Below are positions 44,455-56,159 of a stretch of DNA of 64,000 nt, one piece after another. Within the stretch, counting starts at the first letter, position 1. Every line of letters begins with the position of its first letter. The stretch is from the NCBI GenBank assembly GCA_964016985.1, contig OZ024828.1, positions 28,278,581 through 28,342,580 on the forward strand, in the 5' to 3' direction. The position numbers and the translations under genes are program-made. The stretch is from Anodontia alba (lineage: Eukaryota > Mollusca > Bivalvia > Lucinida > Lucinidae). The notes under the pieces were generated by a model. It had not been told where the DNA came from and did no database searches. It saw only the letters and a list, made by a program, of their open reading frames with translations.

Positions 44455-44565
44455 TTTTTCATATGCCTCCACGCAAATTTCTGTTGCGGTACTCATTAGA
44501 AGCACCTCTGATGAGTATCCACAATATGTTTTCATGGAAAAATAAGAAAAATATTTTCTCTATAT
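44455..44565. repeat. Short foldback element copy P7
   Basis: 'gcggtactcattagaagc' and 'tgatgagtatccacaatatg' are inverted relatives, followed by 'gaaaaataagaaaaatattt'. The centre is partly deleted. Confidence 0.6.
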
Positions 44566-44932
44566 CTGAGGCTGTGACCATAATTTCTTAACATATTTGT
44601 CCTAAAATTTCAAATTTTAAAATTTTCTGCAGCATCTGATTTTTGTCTACACTGTTTGCTCGGTCCCAAACAGTCAGGGTTAATTATTAATGCAGTAATT
44701 CAGCAAAAAATAAATTTAACTGAATGCTTCATTTTGATTTTCTTTCCCCAGGAAACAGGACTTGACATTTATATGAAGTTTATCAAGCCCTGTTTTCGTG
44801 GGAAAAATAAAAATAAATACATGTAATTGTCATGTGATAACACTGGAATAAAACAAACTCTAGTAAAATATGAGCAGATACAATCAGGGCTGTGCAAATA
44901 CCATACCCGACTTTTCCCACTTCCAAGGGAAG

Positions 44933-45146
44933 TTAACCCTTGTCATGCTGAATAAATCAAGATGCCACGCCCGCTTCTAATTTTCAGCCAATCAGATTGC
45001 TTGAGTCAGATCTTTTATATAAATTCACATACTTAATGGCAAATAGTGCAGATCCAGATCAGTTGGCTTGTTCAGAAGCCAACTGATCTGGATCTACACT
45101 GTTTGCAAAGGCAGGGTATATCTAGGTTCAGCAGGACTAGGGTTAA
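44933..45146. mobile_element. TTAA-flanked palindromic MITE, copy M6
   Basis: TTAA at 44933-44936 and 45143-45146; ends 'cccttgtcatgctgaa' / 'ttcagcaggactaggg'; clean central hairpin 'ccagatcagttggcttgttc' / 'gaagccaactgatctgg'. Confidence 0.85.
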
Positions 45147-45334
45147 GAAATTTTAATTTGCATATACTTTTTTTTGTCCTGGGATAAAGACTTTATAGCT
45201 GGATCTAGTTAAGAAGAGAATACAGATTATGAGGTCTATATTTTTCTTATTTCTTGAGGAAAACATCGAGGCACTTCTAATGTGTATACCCACAACATAT
45301 GTTTGCCTGCAAAAATAAGAAAAATGTCAATTTT

Positions 45335-45838
45335 TGGGCAAGTAAACCTTGGTTGGATAAGTGGATTCAGGTCATCTACTTGTTAACCCCAAAGAGGTTC
45401 TGTCATTATACCAACAGTCAGAAGAAAGACAATCAGTTTATCTCTGCTCTCAAAAGGAAAAAAGGTAGTGGTGTGGCCAAGTCTAAAACTGAGCAGGCAA
45501 AGGAGTTCAATGGTCAGTTTACAAATGTATTCTCCAAAACTTTGGAAAGTGAGGTCCCTCTACTTGAGAAGTCAGCTCTGCCTTATAATGAGCGACATTC
45601 ACATTTCAAATGAAGGTACAGTGTATAATAAAAGTGACGATATGTTTAAATCCCTCAAAGGCTTTGGGACCTGATGAACTTCATCCTAGAAGTCTTAAAG
45701 AACTTGTGGTAGAACTTAGTCCTGTATTTGCTCATTTGTTCCAACAATCTCTTGATATAAAGGGTGAAATCCCCAAGGGATGGTCTTTGGCTAACATCTG
45801 TTCACTTTACAAGAAGGGTGACAGAGCTTTACTAAGTA
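45335..45838 (+). pseudogene. CR1/Jockey-like LINE, fragment 1 (start of reverse transcriptase)
   Basis: Two overlapping frames (45299-45613 and 45610-45846) give the linker and first RT motifs of a CR1/Jockey-type reverse transcriptase: 'EFNGQFTNVFSK', then 'SKALGPDELHPRSLKELVVE' and 'GEIPKGWSLANICSLYKKGD'. A frameshift near 45610 separates them. The frame runs up to 'GDRALLS' and is cut at 45838 by a DNA transposon. It resumes at 51421 and 54880. The endonuclease part is missing upstream, where a decayed foldback (45238-45330) abuts. Confidence 0.8.
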
Positions 45839-45980
45839 CAGTGTAGCTCCAATACATCGCGGACTTTTATTTTGCGAAATCCAATATATCGCGAATCGGC
45901 CATGGCTCCCTAATTTTCCACAAGCAAAAAAATCTAAAAACATAAAATGTTGTTTTACTTAACTTCAGGAAAAAGAAAAA

Positions 45981-48525
45981 CAAGAGGACCATGATGGTCC
46001 TATATCGCTTACCTGAGCAAACAGCTTTGCAAACTTACTGTAGCCAAGTTCACTGCTCTAAGATTTTTGTATAAATTTTATAGCCCTACTCCCCAGCAGC
46101 CATGTTTTTTTCATGCATCATGATGGCTTGAACTGAATCTTGAAAGAAGGTCACCAAAGGAACAATTCTGCCAAGTTATATTGAAATTGATCCAGTGGTT
46201 TCTGACAAAAAGTTTTTTGAAGTGTTTTATATAGCTATATATGGAAAATAAGCCCCACTCCTAACTGTCATAATGTTTGACAAATCATGACAGCTTGAAC
46301 AAAATTAGAAGAGGGCCACCAAAGGAACATTCCTGCCAAGTTATATTGAAATCGGTTCAGTGGTTTCTGACAAGAAGATTTTTAAAGTTTTCTATTTAGA
46401 TATATTAGGAAAATAAACCCCACCCCTAGCAGCCATGTTTTTTGATGAATCATGATTGCTTGAACAATCTTGGTACAGGGTCACCAAAGCAACATTCCTG
46501 CCAAGTAATATTGAAATCGGTCAGGTGGTTTCTGACAAGAAGAATTTTAAAATTTTCTATACAGATATATACTCTATCCAACAATTTCTTACAAGATGAT
46601 TTTTAAAGTTTTCTATATAGATATAAAGGGAAAATATGCCCCGCCCCCTAGCGGCCATGTTTTTTGACGAATCAGGCCGGCTTGAACAATCTTGGTAGAG
46701 GGTCACCAAAGAAACATTCCTGCCAAGCTATATTGAAATTGGTCCATTATGTTTCTGACAAGAAAATTTTTAAACTTTTCTATATAGATATATAGGGAAA
46801 AATAAACCCCGGCCCCTGGCGGCCATGTTTTTTGATGAATCATGATAACTTGAACAATCTTGGTAGAGGGTCAACAAGGGAACATTTCTTTCAAGTTATA
46901 ATGAAATCGGTCCAGTGGTTTCTGACAAGAAGATTTTTAGTTTTCTATTTAGATACATAGGGAAAATAAGCCCCGCCCCCTGGCAGCCATGTTTTCTGAA
47001 GAATCGTGACAATTTGAACAATCTTGGTAGACGGTTATTAAAGAAACATTCCTGCAAAGTTGTATTGAAATCGGTCCGGTGGTTTCTGACAAAAGGATTA
47101 TTACAGTTGTCTAAACAGATAAATAGGGAAAATAAGCCCGGCCCCCTAGCGGCCATGTTTTTTGACAAATCATGACGGCTTGAACAATCTTGGTAGAGGA
47201 TCAGAGAGGGAACATTTTTGCCAAGTTATATAGAAATCGGTCCAGTGGTTTCTGACAAGAAGATTTTTAAAGTTTTCTATATAGATATATATAGGGAAAA
47301 TAAGCCCTGCCCCCTGGTGGCCATGGTTTTTGATGAATCCAAATGGCTTGAACAATCTTGGTAGAGCATCACCAAAGGAACATTTCTGCAAAATTATATT
47401 GAAATCGGTCCAGTGGTTTCTGACAAGAAGATTTTTAAAGTTTTCTTTATAGATATATTGGGAAAATAAGCCCCGCCCCCTGGCGGCCATGTTTTTTGAA
47501 GAATCCAAATGGCTTGAACAATCTTGGTAGAGGATCACCAAAGAAACATTTCTGCAAAATTATATTGAAATCGGTCAAGTGGTTTCTGACTTGAAGGTTT
47601 TTAAAGTTTTCTATATAGATATATAGGGAAAATAAGCTTCGACCCTGGCGGCCATGGTTTTTGACAAATCCAAATGGCTTGAACAATCTTGGTAGAGGAT
47701 CATCAAAGGAACATTTCTACAAAATTATATTGAAATCGGTCTGGTGGTTTCTGACAAGAAGATTTTTAAAGTTTTCTATATAGATATATAGGGAAAATTA
47801 GCCCCGCCCCCTGGCGGCCATGTTTTTTGACGAATCCAAATGGCTTGAACAATCTTAGTAGAGCATCACCAAAGAAACATTTCTGCAAAATTATGTTGAA
47901 ATCGGTCCAGTGGTTTCTGACAAGAAGATTTTTTGAAGTTTTCTATATAGATATATAGGGAAAATAAGCCCTGCCCCCTGGCGGCCATGTTTTTTGACGA
48001 ATCCAAATGGATTGAACAATCTTGGTAGAGCATCACCAAAGAAACATTTCTGCAAAATTATATTGAAATCGGTCAAGTGGTTTCTGACAAGAAAATTTTT
48101 AAAGTTTTCTATATAGATATATAGGGAAAATAAGCTCTGCCCCCTGGCGGCCATGTTTTTTGACGAATCCAAATGGCTTGAACAATCTTGGTAGAGGATC
48201 ACCAAAGGAACATTTCTGCAAAATCATATTGAAATTGGTCCAGTGGTTTCTGACAAGAAGATTTTTTAAGATTTTAGTTATAAAATCTATTTTTAGCTCC
48301 TGTGACCTAGATATGCAATGGACCGGAACCATTTGAACAACTTTGAAAGAAGATCAACCAAGGATCATTCCTGTGAAGTTTAGTCAAAATCCAATCAGTG
48401 GTTTAGGAGGAGATGTTGTTTAAAGATTGTGGATAGACGGACGGACGGATGGACATATGGACGACGACGACGACGGACGGTAAGTATCACAATAGCTCAC
48501 CTTGAGCCTTTGGCTCAGGTGAGCT
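45981..48525 (+). mobile_element. Pearl-like element E4 with ~13 x 166-bp array, nested in Y
   Basis: 5' 'caagaggaccatgatggtcc' + 'tcgcttacctgagc'; 3' tail, GACGG microsatellite (48430-48482) and hairpin 'gctcaccttgagcctttggc' / 'tcaggtgagcta'. Monomers switch from 'aatcatga' to 'aatccaaatgg' near 47320. Confidence 0.85.
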
Positions 48526-48526
48526 A

Positions 48527-49080
48527 ATTTAAACAAGCGTTCCGCCTCCGGTAATTGATTTTTCGCGCCGATCCTGACGCTAAGTCGCGTCAGGTATTAT
48601 GACAAACAATCATAATAATGTCATAAACAATCCACTTAATGTCAATCGGCACACACGCTGATTATAATTGGCAAACAATAAATTACATGTATATTGCCGT
48701 TATTGTCAGAATCATTATCATCATTCAGTACATAGATCTACTCAATGCTCAATCAGTCAAACTAATTTTGCTCAGCAGGTAAAAACGGTCCACCTCCTTT
48801 TCAACACCAGCAAATTTTACAAGACAGTAGTCTTACGATGTTTCTGTCCCACATACACAGATCTTAGTCCGCTTATTTTACACTTCTGTAGCAATAAATA
48901 TTTCAAAAGAAAACAACTGCGTTAAAAAAAATTCAAGAATTCCGCGGAAGGCGTCATCGTACCTGCTGGCATAAAAGTCACAGGAGCCACAATCAGAATA
49001 TGGTTATTAAATAAGTTTATTTCATTCTTAGCAGTGCTTACTTGGAAAACTGGGTTGGAAAAAATGTAGACAAAGTGCCT
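48527..49080. other. Interior of transposon Y, single-copy in window
   Basis: Contains a perfect 8-bp-stem hairpin cctgacgc...gcgtcagg (about 48574-48595). An 85-codon open frame at 48668-48925 shows no recognisable motif. It may be remnant transposon sequence. Confidence 0.4.
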
Positions 49081-50935
49081 AGTGGGGCACATATATTCCA
49101 GGCCAGTCCCATTCCCTCTAATGGCTATATCTTCAGCACTGACTTTTCATATCATACAGCCCAATGATAATGGAACGTTGACGTAAAATGTGTAAAAGTC
49201 ACTGGAGTATGAAATGTCAAGGTCACGGGTCAAGGTATCTGCTAATTCAGTACATCAAGGAGAAGCACAATGCAAGGTATGGTGATTGTAGGCCTTATAG
49301 TTGAGGAGATCAAACATCAACGTAAAATGTGTCAAATATAGGTCAAGGTCAATAGGTCAAGGTACCTGCCAAGCCAGTGCAATGAGGTGAAGCACTATGC
49401 AAGGTTTAGTGGTTGTAGGTCTTATATTTGAGGAGATACCCAACATCAATATAAAATGTGTCAAAGTCACTGGAGTGCACAATATAGGTCAAGGTCACCA
49501 GGTCAATGTACCTGTCGAGTCAGTACATCGAGAAGAAGTGCTATATAAGGTTTGGTGGTTGAAGGCCTTACAGTTGAGGACATATGGAAGGGTGACGTAA
49601 AAGGTGTAAAAGTCAATGGAGCGCGAAATATAGGTCAAGGTCACCCAGTCAAGGTACCTGCAGAGTCCGTACATTGAGGAGAAGCACTATGCAAGGTTTG
49701 ATGGTTGTAGGCCTTATAGCTGAGGAGATATTGAACGTTGATGTAAAATGTGTAAAAGACACTGGAGCGCAAAATATAGGTCAAGGTCACCGGGTCAAGA
49801 TACCTGCTGAGTCAGTACATCTAGGAGAAGCACTATGCAAGGTTTGGTGGCTAGAGGTCTTACACTTGAGGAGATCTGGAACGTTGACGTAAATAATGTC
49901 AAAGTCACTGCAGCCAAAATATAGGTCAAGTTCACCAGGTCAAGGTATCTGCCAAGTCAGTACATTGAGAAGAAGCACTTTGCAAGGTTTGATGGTTGTA
50001 GGCCTTATAGTTGAGGAGATATCGAACGTCGACGCAAAATATGTCAAAGTCACTGGAGCGCAAAATATAGGTCAAGGTCACCGGGTCAAGGTACCTGCCA
50101 AGTCAGTACATCTAGGAGAAGCACTATACAAGGTTTGGTAGTTGTATGCCTGATAGTTGAGAAGATCTGGAACGTCAACGTAAATTGTGTCAAAGTCAAT
50201 GGAGCACAAAATATAGGTCAAGGTCACTGGGTCAACATACCTGCCAAGTCAGGAGGTCAGGGAGATGTGTCTTGCAAGGTATGATGGTTGTTGTAGAATT
50301 GTAGTTGATTAGAATACTAACTTTGACGTAAATGTCGAACTTCCACATAACAGAACTGTTAACAGACAGACGGACTGACAAACGGACAGATGAATGGAAA
50401 AGCGGGCACCTATGTCGCAAAGTCAGGGGGTCAGGGAGATGTTTCATACATGGTTTGATGGTTGTTTAGTCTTGAGTTGATTAGAAATCTAACTTTGACA
50501 TAAATGTCGAACTTCGACATAACAGAACTGTTAACAGACGGACAGACAGACAGACATACGAACAGACAGACGAATGGAAAGGTGGGTACCTATGTCACAA
50601 AGTCGGGAGGTCAAGGAGATGTTTCATGCAAGGTATGATGGTTGTTTAGTCTTGTAGTTGATTAAAATACTAACTTTGACATAAATGTTGAACTTCAACA
50701 TAAATGTTGACAGACGGACGGACGAATGGACAGACATACGGAAAAGCGGACGCCTATGTTGCAAAGTCAGCAGGTCAAGGAGATGTTTCATGCAAGGTTT
50801 GATGGTTGTTTAGTCTTGTAGTTGATTAGAATACTAACTTTGACAAAAATGTCGAACGTCGACATAAATGTTGACAGACAGACGGACGGACGGAAAATCG
50901 GACGCCTATATCACACCCTGCTACAAGCAGGTGCG
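49080..50935 (+). mobile_element. Tandem-repeat element with ~146-bp and ~180-bp arrays
   Basis: At 49240-50250 units of about 146 bases contain 'aatataggtcaaggtcac', 'gtcaaggtacctgcc' and 'gcactatgcaaggtttg' (marks at 49501, 49649, 49793, 49938, 50084, 50230). From about 50250 longer units carry 'gcaaggt.tgatggttgtt', 'aactttgacataaatgtcga' and GACGGACGG microsatellite blocks. The right end has the hairpin 'ccctgctacaagcagg' and 'tgcgataataa'. Non-coding. Confidence 0.65.
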
Positions 50936-51090
50936 ATAATAAAAAGAAATTAACTTTGATAAACAACAAGTTGTTTTTTTTTGTGCCCGCAACACAATAA
51001 TGAGCAAAGGGAAGCAACTCAAATTATCAGCCTAACTGAAGCCATTTAAGTAACTTCCCTTCACCGTTCCAGGGAACCAGAGTATCCAAA

Positions 51091-51186
51091 ATGGCGTCGT
51101 GTCAACCCGATGATTTCTTGTTTTCAAACGTAGTTTATCAGCTGTTTAGATTGAAATTACTCGTTAGACATAGCGCACCATTGTAA
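51091..51186 (+). other. Short ATG frame near the right end of transposon Y
   Basis: An ATG in good context (ccaaaATGG) opens 31 codons (MASCQPDDFLFSNVVYQLF...). No homology is recognised and the length is close to chance expectation. It could be a relic of the transposon's gene start or a promoter-proximal exon. Confidence 0.15.
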
Positions 51187-51420
51187 ATTATGCTATTGAG
51201 CAATTCTAATCCAATTTTAATTAGGAAATTTAGTGATAGCATGATTGAATTCCATTTATCCGTGATGTCTCCACAAACTACCACGGTGACAAACAAAGCC
51301 AGTGTTGTGCATGCCCCTATACATGCACAGTACATGTCTGGACTTATATCGCGCTCCGTTGATATCCCGATAGCGGACTCTGGACCCCGAGGACCGCGAT
51401 ATAATTGGATCTTTACTGTA

Positions 51421-51453
51421 ATTATCATCCAGTGTCCTTGACATGTGTTCCTT
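51421..51453 (+). pseudogene. CR1/Jockey-like LINE, fragment 2 (33 bases)
   Basis: A tiny island between two transposons. With the flanking TA it encodes NYHPVSLTCVP, the N-Y-x-P-V-S-L-T motif expected directly after fragment 1, so it proves that fragments 1 and 3 are one LINE copy. Confidence 0.85.
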
Positions 51454-51589
51454 CTCGGACCCATCAATACCCGGACTGGTAACAATAGTGCTGAATACCT
51501 ATTTTATCAATATGATGATGCCGTGGCTATGATTTTACCGGTTACCGGGTTTCGTCTGATATGTGCGAAAATCAATCGAGTAGAAAGTG

Positions 51590-54500
51590 ATAATTATCCG
51601 CAATAAACAACCATATATGAGTGTTATTTGTGAACAATACATCAACCATCATGAAAAGTTAGTTACTATATAGAAGTAATTGTTTTTTTAACCACATTTG
51701 TTGAATATTGGTCACATACTTTAAAAATTTCGGTGTAGTTTCCAAACACCGTTTTGTGATGAAGCCGTTCGTTGAAGAAAAATGGCGACCATTGTTGAAC
51801 TGTACTCGCATTAGTAGAGCCTGTTAATGCACGTCCTCGTTAAAATAAATTATAAATTAAACTTATTCAGGAAAAAAAAACAACAAACTAGCTTTGTTTT
51901 CAAAGTTGTTTTATGAGCATATTCTTTTTATACCGACTTAAATGCCAATTGAAATATCGGCTGGTGAAAATGTCAATTTCTCGAATCTGGCCAACAAGTA
52001 TCCGCGATAATGACCCTCATATAAGTGTCATCTGTGAACAAAACATCACTTGTCATTCAAATTAAATACTACGTAATTATTTTTTTTTTTCAATCATATT
52101 TTTTGAATACTGATCACACATATTACAAATTCCGATGGAGTTTCCAAACACTGATTTGTGAATGAAGCTATTCGTTGAAGAAACAAGAGCTGTCGTAGGA
52201 CAGTGAGCTCGCCTGCTGGGTACATTTTATATTGTAACATTTTTATCATTAAGCCATATAATATAGGTCACACTGACCTAGATGTATTTGTATGTAAATC
52301 ATTTTGTCACATAGATATAATAATCGAGGTATGACAATTCTCCATGAAATAGTAATAAAAATAAAAGGCAAAATCACTGAAGCATGAAATATAGGTCAGT
52401 ATTCAAGATATAAGGCAAAATCACTGAACCATGAAATATAGGTCACAATGACCTAGATATAGTAAGTGGTCATCATTGGGTCACATGGAACTAATATCCC
52501 AGGTGTGTCATTTATCCAACAAATAGTATTCAAGATATAAGGCAAAATCACTGAACCATGAAATATAGGTCACACCAACAGAGATATATTTTGACGTCAA
52601 TAATCGGGTCACAAGGAACTAATATCCCAGGAGTGACATTTATCCAACAAATAGTATTCAAGATATAAGGCAAAATCACTGAACCATGAAATATAGGTCA
52701 CACCAACAGAGATATATTTTGACTTCAATAATTGGGTCACAAGGAACTAATATCCCAGGTGTGACATTTATCCAACAAATAGTATTCAAGATATAAGGCA
52801 AAATCACTGAACCATGAAATATAGGTCACAATGGCCTAGATATAGTAAGTGGTCATTCATTGGGTCACATGGAACTAATATCCCAGGTGTGACATTTATC
52901 CAACAAATAGTATTCAAGATATAAGGCAAAATCACTGAACCATGAAATATAGGTCACACCAACAGAGGTATATTTTGATGTCAATAATCGGGTCACAAGG
53001 AACTAATATCCCAGTTGTGACATTTATCCAACAAATAGTATTCAAGATATAAGGCAAAATCACTGAACCATGAAATATAGGTCACAATGACCTAGATATA
53101 GTAAGTGGTCTTTCATTGGGTCACATGGAACTAATATCCCAGGTGTGACATTTATCCAACAAATAGTATTCAAGATATAAGGCAAAATCACTGAACCATG
53201 AAATATAGGTCACACCAACAGAGATATATTTTGACGTCAATAATCGGGTCACAAGGAGCTAATATCCAAGGTGTGACATTTATCCAGCAAATAGTATTCA
53301 AGATATAAGGCAAAATCACTGAACCATGAAATATAGGTCACACCAACAGAGATATATTTTGATGTCAATAATCGGGTCACAAGGAATTAATATCCCAGGT
53401 GTGACATTTATCCAACAAATAGTATTCAAGATATAAGGCAAAATCACTGAACCATGAAATATAGGTCACAATGACCTAGATATAGTAAGTGGTCATTCAT
53501 TGGGTCACATGGAAGTAATATCCCAGGTATGACATTTATCCAGCAAATAGTATTCAAGATATAAGGCAAAATCACTGAACCATGAAATATAGGTCACACC
53601 AACAGAGATATATTTTGACGTCAATAATCGGGTCACAAGGAACTAATATCCCAGGTGTGACATTTATCCAACAAATAGTATTCAAGATATAAGGCAAAAT
53701 CACTGAACCATGGAATATAGGTCACAATGACCTAGATATAGTAAGTGGTCTTTCATTGGGTCACATGGAAGTAATATCCCAGGTGTGACATTTATCCAAC
53801 AAATAGTATTCAAGATATAAGGCAAAATCACTGGACCGTGAAATCTAGGTGACCTGGACTGTAAAATGTAGGTCACCATGACCTTCACTCTCTTACACTT
53901 AAACTGATGTCACATAGTTAGCTGATGTATAACCAGTTGTGTCTTAAACCTGTAGGCATATAAGATTTTACAAATGTGTCCTAGATTTTGACCCCTAGCC
54001 CCACTCCAAGGCCCACCCTGAGGTATGAACCCAGGGGTATGTTCTTTTGGAATCTCAGAAGACTCCTCCAGGTACCCAAATTCTAAATATGGATGCTCTA
54101 TGAGGAGTGAAAGTCAAGATATAAGAATCTGAAAAACTTTAACACAGTATTACAAAGGTGTCCTAGATTCTGACCCCTAGCCCCACCCAGGGGCACGAAC
54201 CCAGGGGTTTATTCTCTTGGAATCTCAGAAGACCCTCCAAGGTACCTAAGTTCCAAATTTGATGCCTCTGTGAGGAGTGACTGTTGAGATATAAGCATTT
54301 GAAAAACTAACGCAGTGTGACGGGAACGGGAACGCAAACGCAAACGTGGACGACCGGGGTGACTACAATAGCTCTCCTTGTACTTCGTACAGGCGAGCTA
54401 AAAATGGCGACCATTGTTGAATAGTACTAGCATTAGCAGAGCCTTTTAATGCTTTTTCTCGCTAAAATCAACTATAAACCCAACTTATTCAGAATAAACT

Positions 54501-54602
54501 AGCTTTGTTTTATTGCTTTATCAGCATATTATTTTCATAACCATAACAGAAATTTGAAAAGTCGAATGTGAAAATGTCGATTCTCTCAAATTTGACCAAT
54601 CT
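51590..54602. repeat. 405-bp tandem duplication inside X (second copy split by E8)
   Basis: Copy 1 is 51590-51993. Copy 2 is 51994-52183 plus 54403-54602. Shared landmarks: 'agtttccaaacac', 'ttcgttgaagaa', 'aatggcgaccattgttgaa', 'aaactagctttgtttt'. Copy 1 is the uninterrupted version of the E8 insertion site. Confidence 0.8.
52184..54399 (+). mobile_element. Pearl-like element E8 with 128-bp higher-order array
   Basis: The 5' end is 'caagagctgtcgtaggacag' (ctgtc/gacag hairpin) + 'tgagctcgcctg'; the 3' end is 'agctctccttgtacttcgta' + 'caggcgagcta'. 5' 'agctcgcctg' is the reverse complement of 3' 'caggcgagct'. The interior has about eleven 128-bp monomers (52430-53830) of two types, then two 180-bp units with 'tgtcctagatt.tgacccctagccccac'. 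The flanks rejoin to 'gaagAAAAAtgg', exactly the sequence at 51774-51785, so the element sits in an A run without a longer duplication, as Helitron-like insertions do. Confidence 0.85.
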
Positions 54603-54879
54603 TTTCTAAAACGAGTATGTGCAAAATTCGGCGATTATCTTATGTTAAAAGGAATCAATTGAATAAAATGTTATTAACATATAACGGACCCAAGATGGCA
54701 TTATTGCTTTATAATAATTTTAACTGGCTTAACTAAAAATAAATGTGTTTAATACTAGTTTAATATGGTTGGAGTTTTGCAAAATATAGATTCCGAAGTG
54801 ACGTAAGCATCACCAGCACCCGCGACATGATAATTAATGGAAACGGACAGTAACAAGTCTTGGTATTGATGGGTCCGAG

Positions 54880-56159
54880 GTTCCTTGCAAGATGCTTGAA
54901 CACATAGTACAATGTATGTACAAATATTATGGCTCATCTAGATGAACACTAGTTTCTATTAGACAGGCATCATGCTTTCAGGAAGAACCATAGCTGTGAA
55001 ACTCAGCTGAGCACAGTAATAAATGATTGGGCTAAATTTAATTTGGGATGCAGGAGGTCAAGTAGATACATTCATATTGGACTTCAAAAAGGCCTTTGAC
55101 ACTCCTCCCCATGAACTTTTAAAATTATGCAAACTCCGTGGATATGACATTAGTGGAAATCTTTAGTATGGATTGATTCATTTCTGTGCATAGGCAACAA
55201 AGGGTTGTAGTCAATGGAGCAAAATCTCAATGGGCACCTGTTTTGTCTGTTGTGCCACAGGGCACTGTTCTCAGTCCACTGTTGGTTTCCTTATATGTAA
55301 ATTACATCATGGTTGGAATAGAATCTGAGATTTGTTTGTTTGCTGATGACTGTCTGCTTTCTTCAGATTGATAGACACACTGTAACTCAAAAAGGATATT
55401 GATAAACTGGGCAGATGGGCCAGGAAATGGGGTATGAGACTTCATCCCTTGAAATGTAACATTATGCAGCTTTCTAGGAAGCCAGTCAAACAGATCAATG
55501 CAGATCACTACTTAGAAGGAACAGTCCTTACAATGTGGATAATATTAAAGACCTTGGTGTGACAATTTCTAAGGATATGAAATGGAATACTTATGAAACA
55601 ATGTTTGCAAAAAAGCAAACGGAACTCTTGGTTTCTTAAGACGTAACCTATCATCATGCCCCCAAGATGTTAAGGAAACAGCATACAAAGGGTTAGTGTG
55701 ACCAGTCCTGGAGTATGCTAGCCCTGTTTGGGACCCACAATGAATAGTAGTCCAGGAAGAATTAGAAAAGGTTCAGAACTGTGCAGCTAGGTTTGTGACT
55801 GGAAACTACAACTCAGAAACTACAAGTAACACTAGTATTCTTGAACAGTTAGGGTTGGAATCTCTTCACAAGAGACGCAAAGGCAGTAAACTCATAATGC
55901 TATTCAAAGGTCAGAAAGGTAGTATACCTTATGCTACCTTCAACCCCCAAACAGGCACAGTAGGAACCAGCATCTAATGGCATTTCAAGTGCCATATGCT
56001 AGAACTGACATTTATTTGTACAGTTTCTTCCCAGACACTATTAGGGATTGGAATGCACTCCCTACATCTATAATCTCCTCTGCTGAAAGTTCTGAGCACC
56101 CTGTCATTAGATTCAAATCACTTGTGAGATCTAGTCTTAGCAAACATTGGCCCTGGTGA
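54880..56159 (+). pseudogene. CR1/Jockey-like LINE, fragment 3 (rest of reverse transcriptase)
   Basis: Frames with several stops and shifts carry the remaining RT motifs in order: 'CKMLEHIV', 'FRKNHSCETQLSTVINDWAK', 'VVPQGTVLSPLLVSLYVN', 'CLFADDCLL' (55348 area), 'VTGNYNSETTSNTSILEQLG' and a C-terminal 'YARTDIYLYSFFPDTIRDWN...LVRSSLSKHWPW' ending at TGA 56159. The catalytic ADD is preserved, but there are at least four stops, so it is dead. The 3' UTR continues to about 56270 ('gggcaagtaataaaatttga'). Confidence 0.85.

Larger units (their letters stand above)
45839..51418. mobile_element. TA-target DNA transposon (Tc1/mariner-pogo type) Y, non-autonomous
   Basis: Ends are inverted relatives: cagtgtagctccaatacatc + gcgg on the left, and on the right, in reverse complement, cagtaaagatccaattatat + cgcgg. 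TA flanks both (45837-45838 and 51419-51420). With one TA removed, the LINE frame reads straight across (…LS-NYxP…), which proves the boundaries. TA duplication with CAGT ends fits the Tc1/mariner superfamily, pogo/Tigger branch, by inference. No transposase is visible; the interior is E4, about 500 bases of single-copy DNA and a second tandem-repeat array. Confidence 0.8.
51454..54879. mobile_element. Terminal-inverted-repeat element X with 7-bp duplication
   Basis: The left end ctcggacccatcaatacc and the right end (reverse complement) are identical over about 18 bases, with weaker similarity for another 12. gttcctt flanks both sides (51447-51453 and 54880-54886), and the LINE frame continues across the joint (…CVP-CKMLEH…). 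Without the 2.2-kb E8 inside, X is about 1.2 kb, mostly two tandem copies of a 405-bp block. The superfamily is uncertain: a 7-bp duplication is unusual. No transposase. Confidence 0.75.

Noticed and set aside
48668..48925. 85-residue frame inside transposon Y as a transposase remnant
   Set aside because: No DDE, helix-turn-helix or other transposase motif can be seen.
51190..51485. Overlapping 83-115-residue frames on both strands near the right end of Y
   Set aside because: They span the transposon terminus and, on minus, cross into LINE sequence; no conserved motif.
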